This document shows, one piece after another, positions 62,766 to 64,000 of a stretch of 64,000 nt of DNA. The notes under the pieces are model-generated. The model worked only from the letters and a program-made list of their open reading frames with translations, searched no databases and was not told the origin of the DNA. Numbering within the stretch: position 1 is the first letter of the stretch; the number at the start of each line of letters is the position of its first letter. The stretch is from Haloarcula amylolytica JCM 13557 (GTDB lineage Archaea > Halobacteriota > Halobacteria > Halobacteriales > Haloarculaceae). Both the position numbers and the translations under genes were made by a program. The stretch is from positions 70,441-134,440 of the forward strand of contig NZ_AOLW01000011.1 of the NCBI RefSeq assembly GCF_000336615.1, in the 5' to 3' direction.

Positions 62766-63056
62766 TCAACCCCATATTGATTCTGGAACCACTATGAGGA
62801 GAGCAAGGAAGACAACGAGGATACCGAGACCAAGTATTCGAAGTACCCCTGCCGAACGTTGTCGGTTCGGAGGAAGGGATTCGGCTAATCCAGAGAACGC
62901 AAACGCGATACCCAAAAAGAGCATGTTGTGAGGGCCGTTGAGTACAATACCGAAATACACCCACCCAAGGATGCAAATGAACGAGAAGAGTGAGAATAAG
63001 AGGCCCTTCCGTCGTCCGTCTGGTTCACGAAACAGCATCCGTTGAACTGCCTCCAT
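62766..63056 (-). CDS. Small membrane protein of unknown function
   Basis: A 96-residue protein with three hydrophobic segments (FSLFSFICILGWVYFGIVL, MLFLGIAFAFSGLAESLP, ILGLGILVVFLALLIVV) and a polar N terminus with FREPDGRRKG. Short three-segment proteins like this are common and unassigned in haloarchaea. It is divergent from the gene at 63167. Confidence 0.65.
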   Translation of the reverse strand: MEAVQRMLFREPDGRRKGLLFSLFSFICILGWVYFGIVLNGPHNMLFLGIAFAFSGLAESLPPNRQRSAGVLRILGLGILVVFLALLIVVPESIWG

Positions 63057-63166
63057 ACGTCCTACCAGAAGTTTGACCCGGTAAAGAGTTCCCCTGTGTT
63101 GACTGTAACTGAATTAGCATATCTCACTGCTGAGGATTTTAATAACCCCGGGAGTACGCGACAACA

Positions 63167-64000
63167 ATGGGGTTTACAGAGACGTTCGATGCTGCAGAAC
63201 CGACACATAGACTCGTCTCTCGGAATCTATCCGGTGTTAAGGACTGGGACGAACTCGGCGGTGTGACAGTCGAGAACCGGGCGATTCGCGTTCTGATGGG
63301 CTACGGAACCGTTGTCCACCTAGAGCTTGAGCCAAAACACGGTCAATTTGAGACGGTACAACGGGAGCTATAGGAGCCATTGAAAATCAATGCACACCTG
63401 ATCGCACGACGGTAGTGCGATCAGTGTGTACATCGTTTCAATTGTTACTATAGTGCGGGTTCCCGACTCGAAATGTATCTTTGTCCGTTCGGATCACGAA
63501 TTTCGAGCGGTGCTTCCCGAGGACCGGGCGTTGATTGAGTCAGTACTCGAAATCCCGGACGGTGATACTGATGCGTGGACGGACCGTCTGTTCTACTTCG
63601 ACGAATTTGCAGTCCTGACCGACCAGTCGTGGCTGTATCGCTCAGTACCGCACGAGACCCATATCCGAGAAATCAACGCGGGTGGACACGAGGGAGTAAT
63701 TGAGGAATTGAACGAGACACTTGATCCGGTACGAGGGTCGGCTGTTGTCCCGTTTGGCGGGCTTGTCTCCTGGACAACTGACGATACCACGTATGATTTG
63801 AAATGGGACTCGCTGTACTACTCCAATAAAGAGAAGAGCACATCATATGATTTGGAACGGCTGAAGCAGGTGACTGTACTGTTTTCTGAGGATGCCCTCC
63901 GTCTCGATTGGAAGCCGGTATCCGAGGAGTCGTTACTTCGTCGAACGGTTTGGCGAGTGCTGAATCCGGAGAGTGCCACTTCACCAGCACACGTCGAGAT
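63167..64000 (+). pseudogene. Hypothetical protein gene split by a palindromic element, 3' end outside the window
   Basis: The first part (63167-63367) encodes 67 residues starting MGFTETFDAAEPTHRLVSRN and ending FETVQRE, then runs into a TAG inside the element at 63368. Beyond the element an open frame without its own good start runs from 63453 to the end of the window (VRVPDSKCIFVRSD, LTDQSWLYRSVPHE, WTTDDTTYDLKWDSLYY), with haloarchaeal composition throughout. Removing 85 bases (63368-63452) gives FETVQRE-VRVPDSK in one frame. TTTTAATAA about 28 bases before the ATG is a fair promoter. I do not recognise the family. Confidence 0.65.
63368..63453 (+). mobile_element. 86-base palindromic MITE-like element, copy E, inside a gene
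   Basis: CTATAGGAGCCATTGAAAA to GTTACTATAG, close to copies A and B. It interrupts a reading frame that is otherwise continuous, which is the best evidence in the window that this family moves. Confidence 0.8.

Noticed and set aside
12177..63453. Palindromic repeats as a CRISPR array
   Set aside because: Copies are 86 bases long, kilobases apart, and without regular spacers.

Overview
This window is chromosomal DNA from a halophilic archaeon (class Halobacteria). The evidence is strongly acidic proteins, Tat-dependent lipoprotein signals on all three transporter binding proteins, a C-terminal PGF-CTERM-type anchor, F420 enzymes, promoters with a TATA element about 26-30 bases before a start codon and almost no leader, and proteins typical of the group (RdfA, a salactin/volactin-type actin, DUF7093- and DUF7139-like proteins). 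A Haloarcula-like genome is plausible, but genus cannot be proven from this sequence. No rRNA, tRNA, CRISPR array or intact transposase gene was found.

Layout. 1-11.5 kb: the end of an enoyl-CoA hydratase gene, an IclR regulator, an EthD-fold protein, a VOC protein, a Tat-exported and surface-anchored penicillin-acylase-family hydrolase, then a branched-chain amino-acid type (LIV) ABC importer whose two permeases are fused in one polypeptide, and a second IclR regulator. 12.5-26 kb: a carbohydrate island with a complete sugar ABC importer (ATPase, binding protein, two permeases), a GH3 beta-N-acetylhexosaminidase-like enzyme, a PIG-L deacetylase, a SelA/DgaE-like PLP enzyme, a GlmS-like SIS protein, a galactonate-dehydratase-like enolase-superfamily protein, an IclR regulator and a haloarchaeal glucose dehydrogenase. 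Together they suggest import and oxidative breakdown of amino sugars. 26.5-38 kb: a catabolic block (HD protein, tandem EthD protein, aldehyde dehydrogenase, F420:NADP oxidoreductase, acyl-CoA synthetase, thioesterase, LLM oxidoreductase, metal-site-deficient M24-fold protein, sugar-nucleotide-epimerase-like protein, ThDP enzyme) whose substrate I cannot name.

38-52 kb: after 1.1 kb without genes comes a second LIV importer (binding protein, LivH, LivM, LivG, LivF) with an aminotransferase gene inside it, followed by a four-gene 2-oxoacid dehydrogenase complex (E1alpha, E1beta, E2, E3). This reads as uptake, transamination and oxidative decarboxylation, most simply of branched-chain amino acids. 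52-54 kb: an inverted duplication of a small CxxC zinc-finger gene, each copy divergent from a decayed zinc-ribbon reading frame; a third decayed copy lies before the E1alpha gene. 54-64 kb: housekeeping and cell-envelope genes including rdfA, a universal stress protein, DUF211, VIT1/CCC1-like and DoxX-like membrane proteins, an actin homologue, and several haloarchaeal proteins of unknown function.

An 86-base imperfect palindrome beginning and ending CTATAG occurs five times, always in the same orientation. One copy splits a gene at the right end of the window; removing 85 bases rejoins its reading frame. It behaves as a non-autonomous mobile element (MITE-like).
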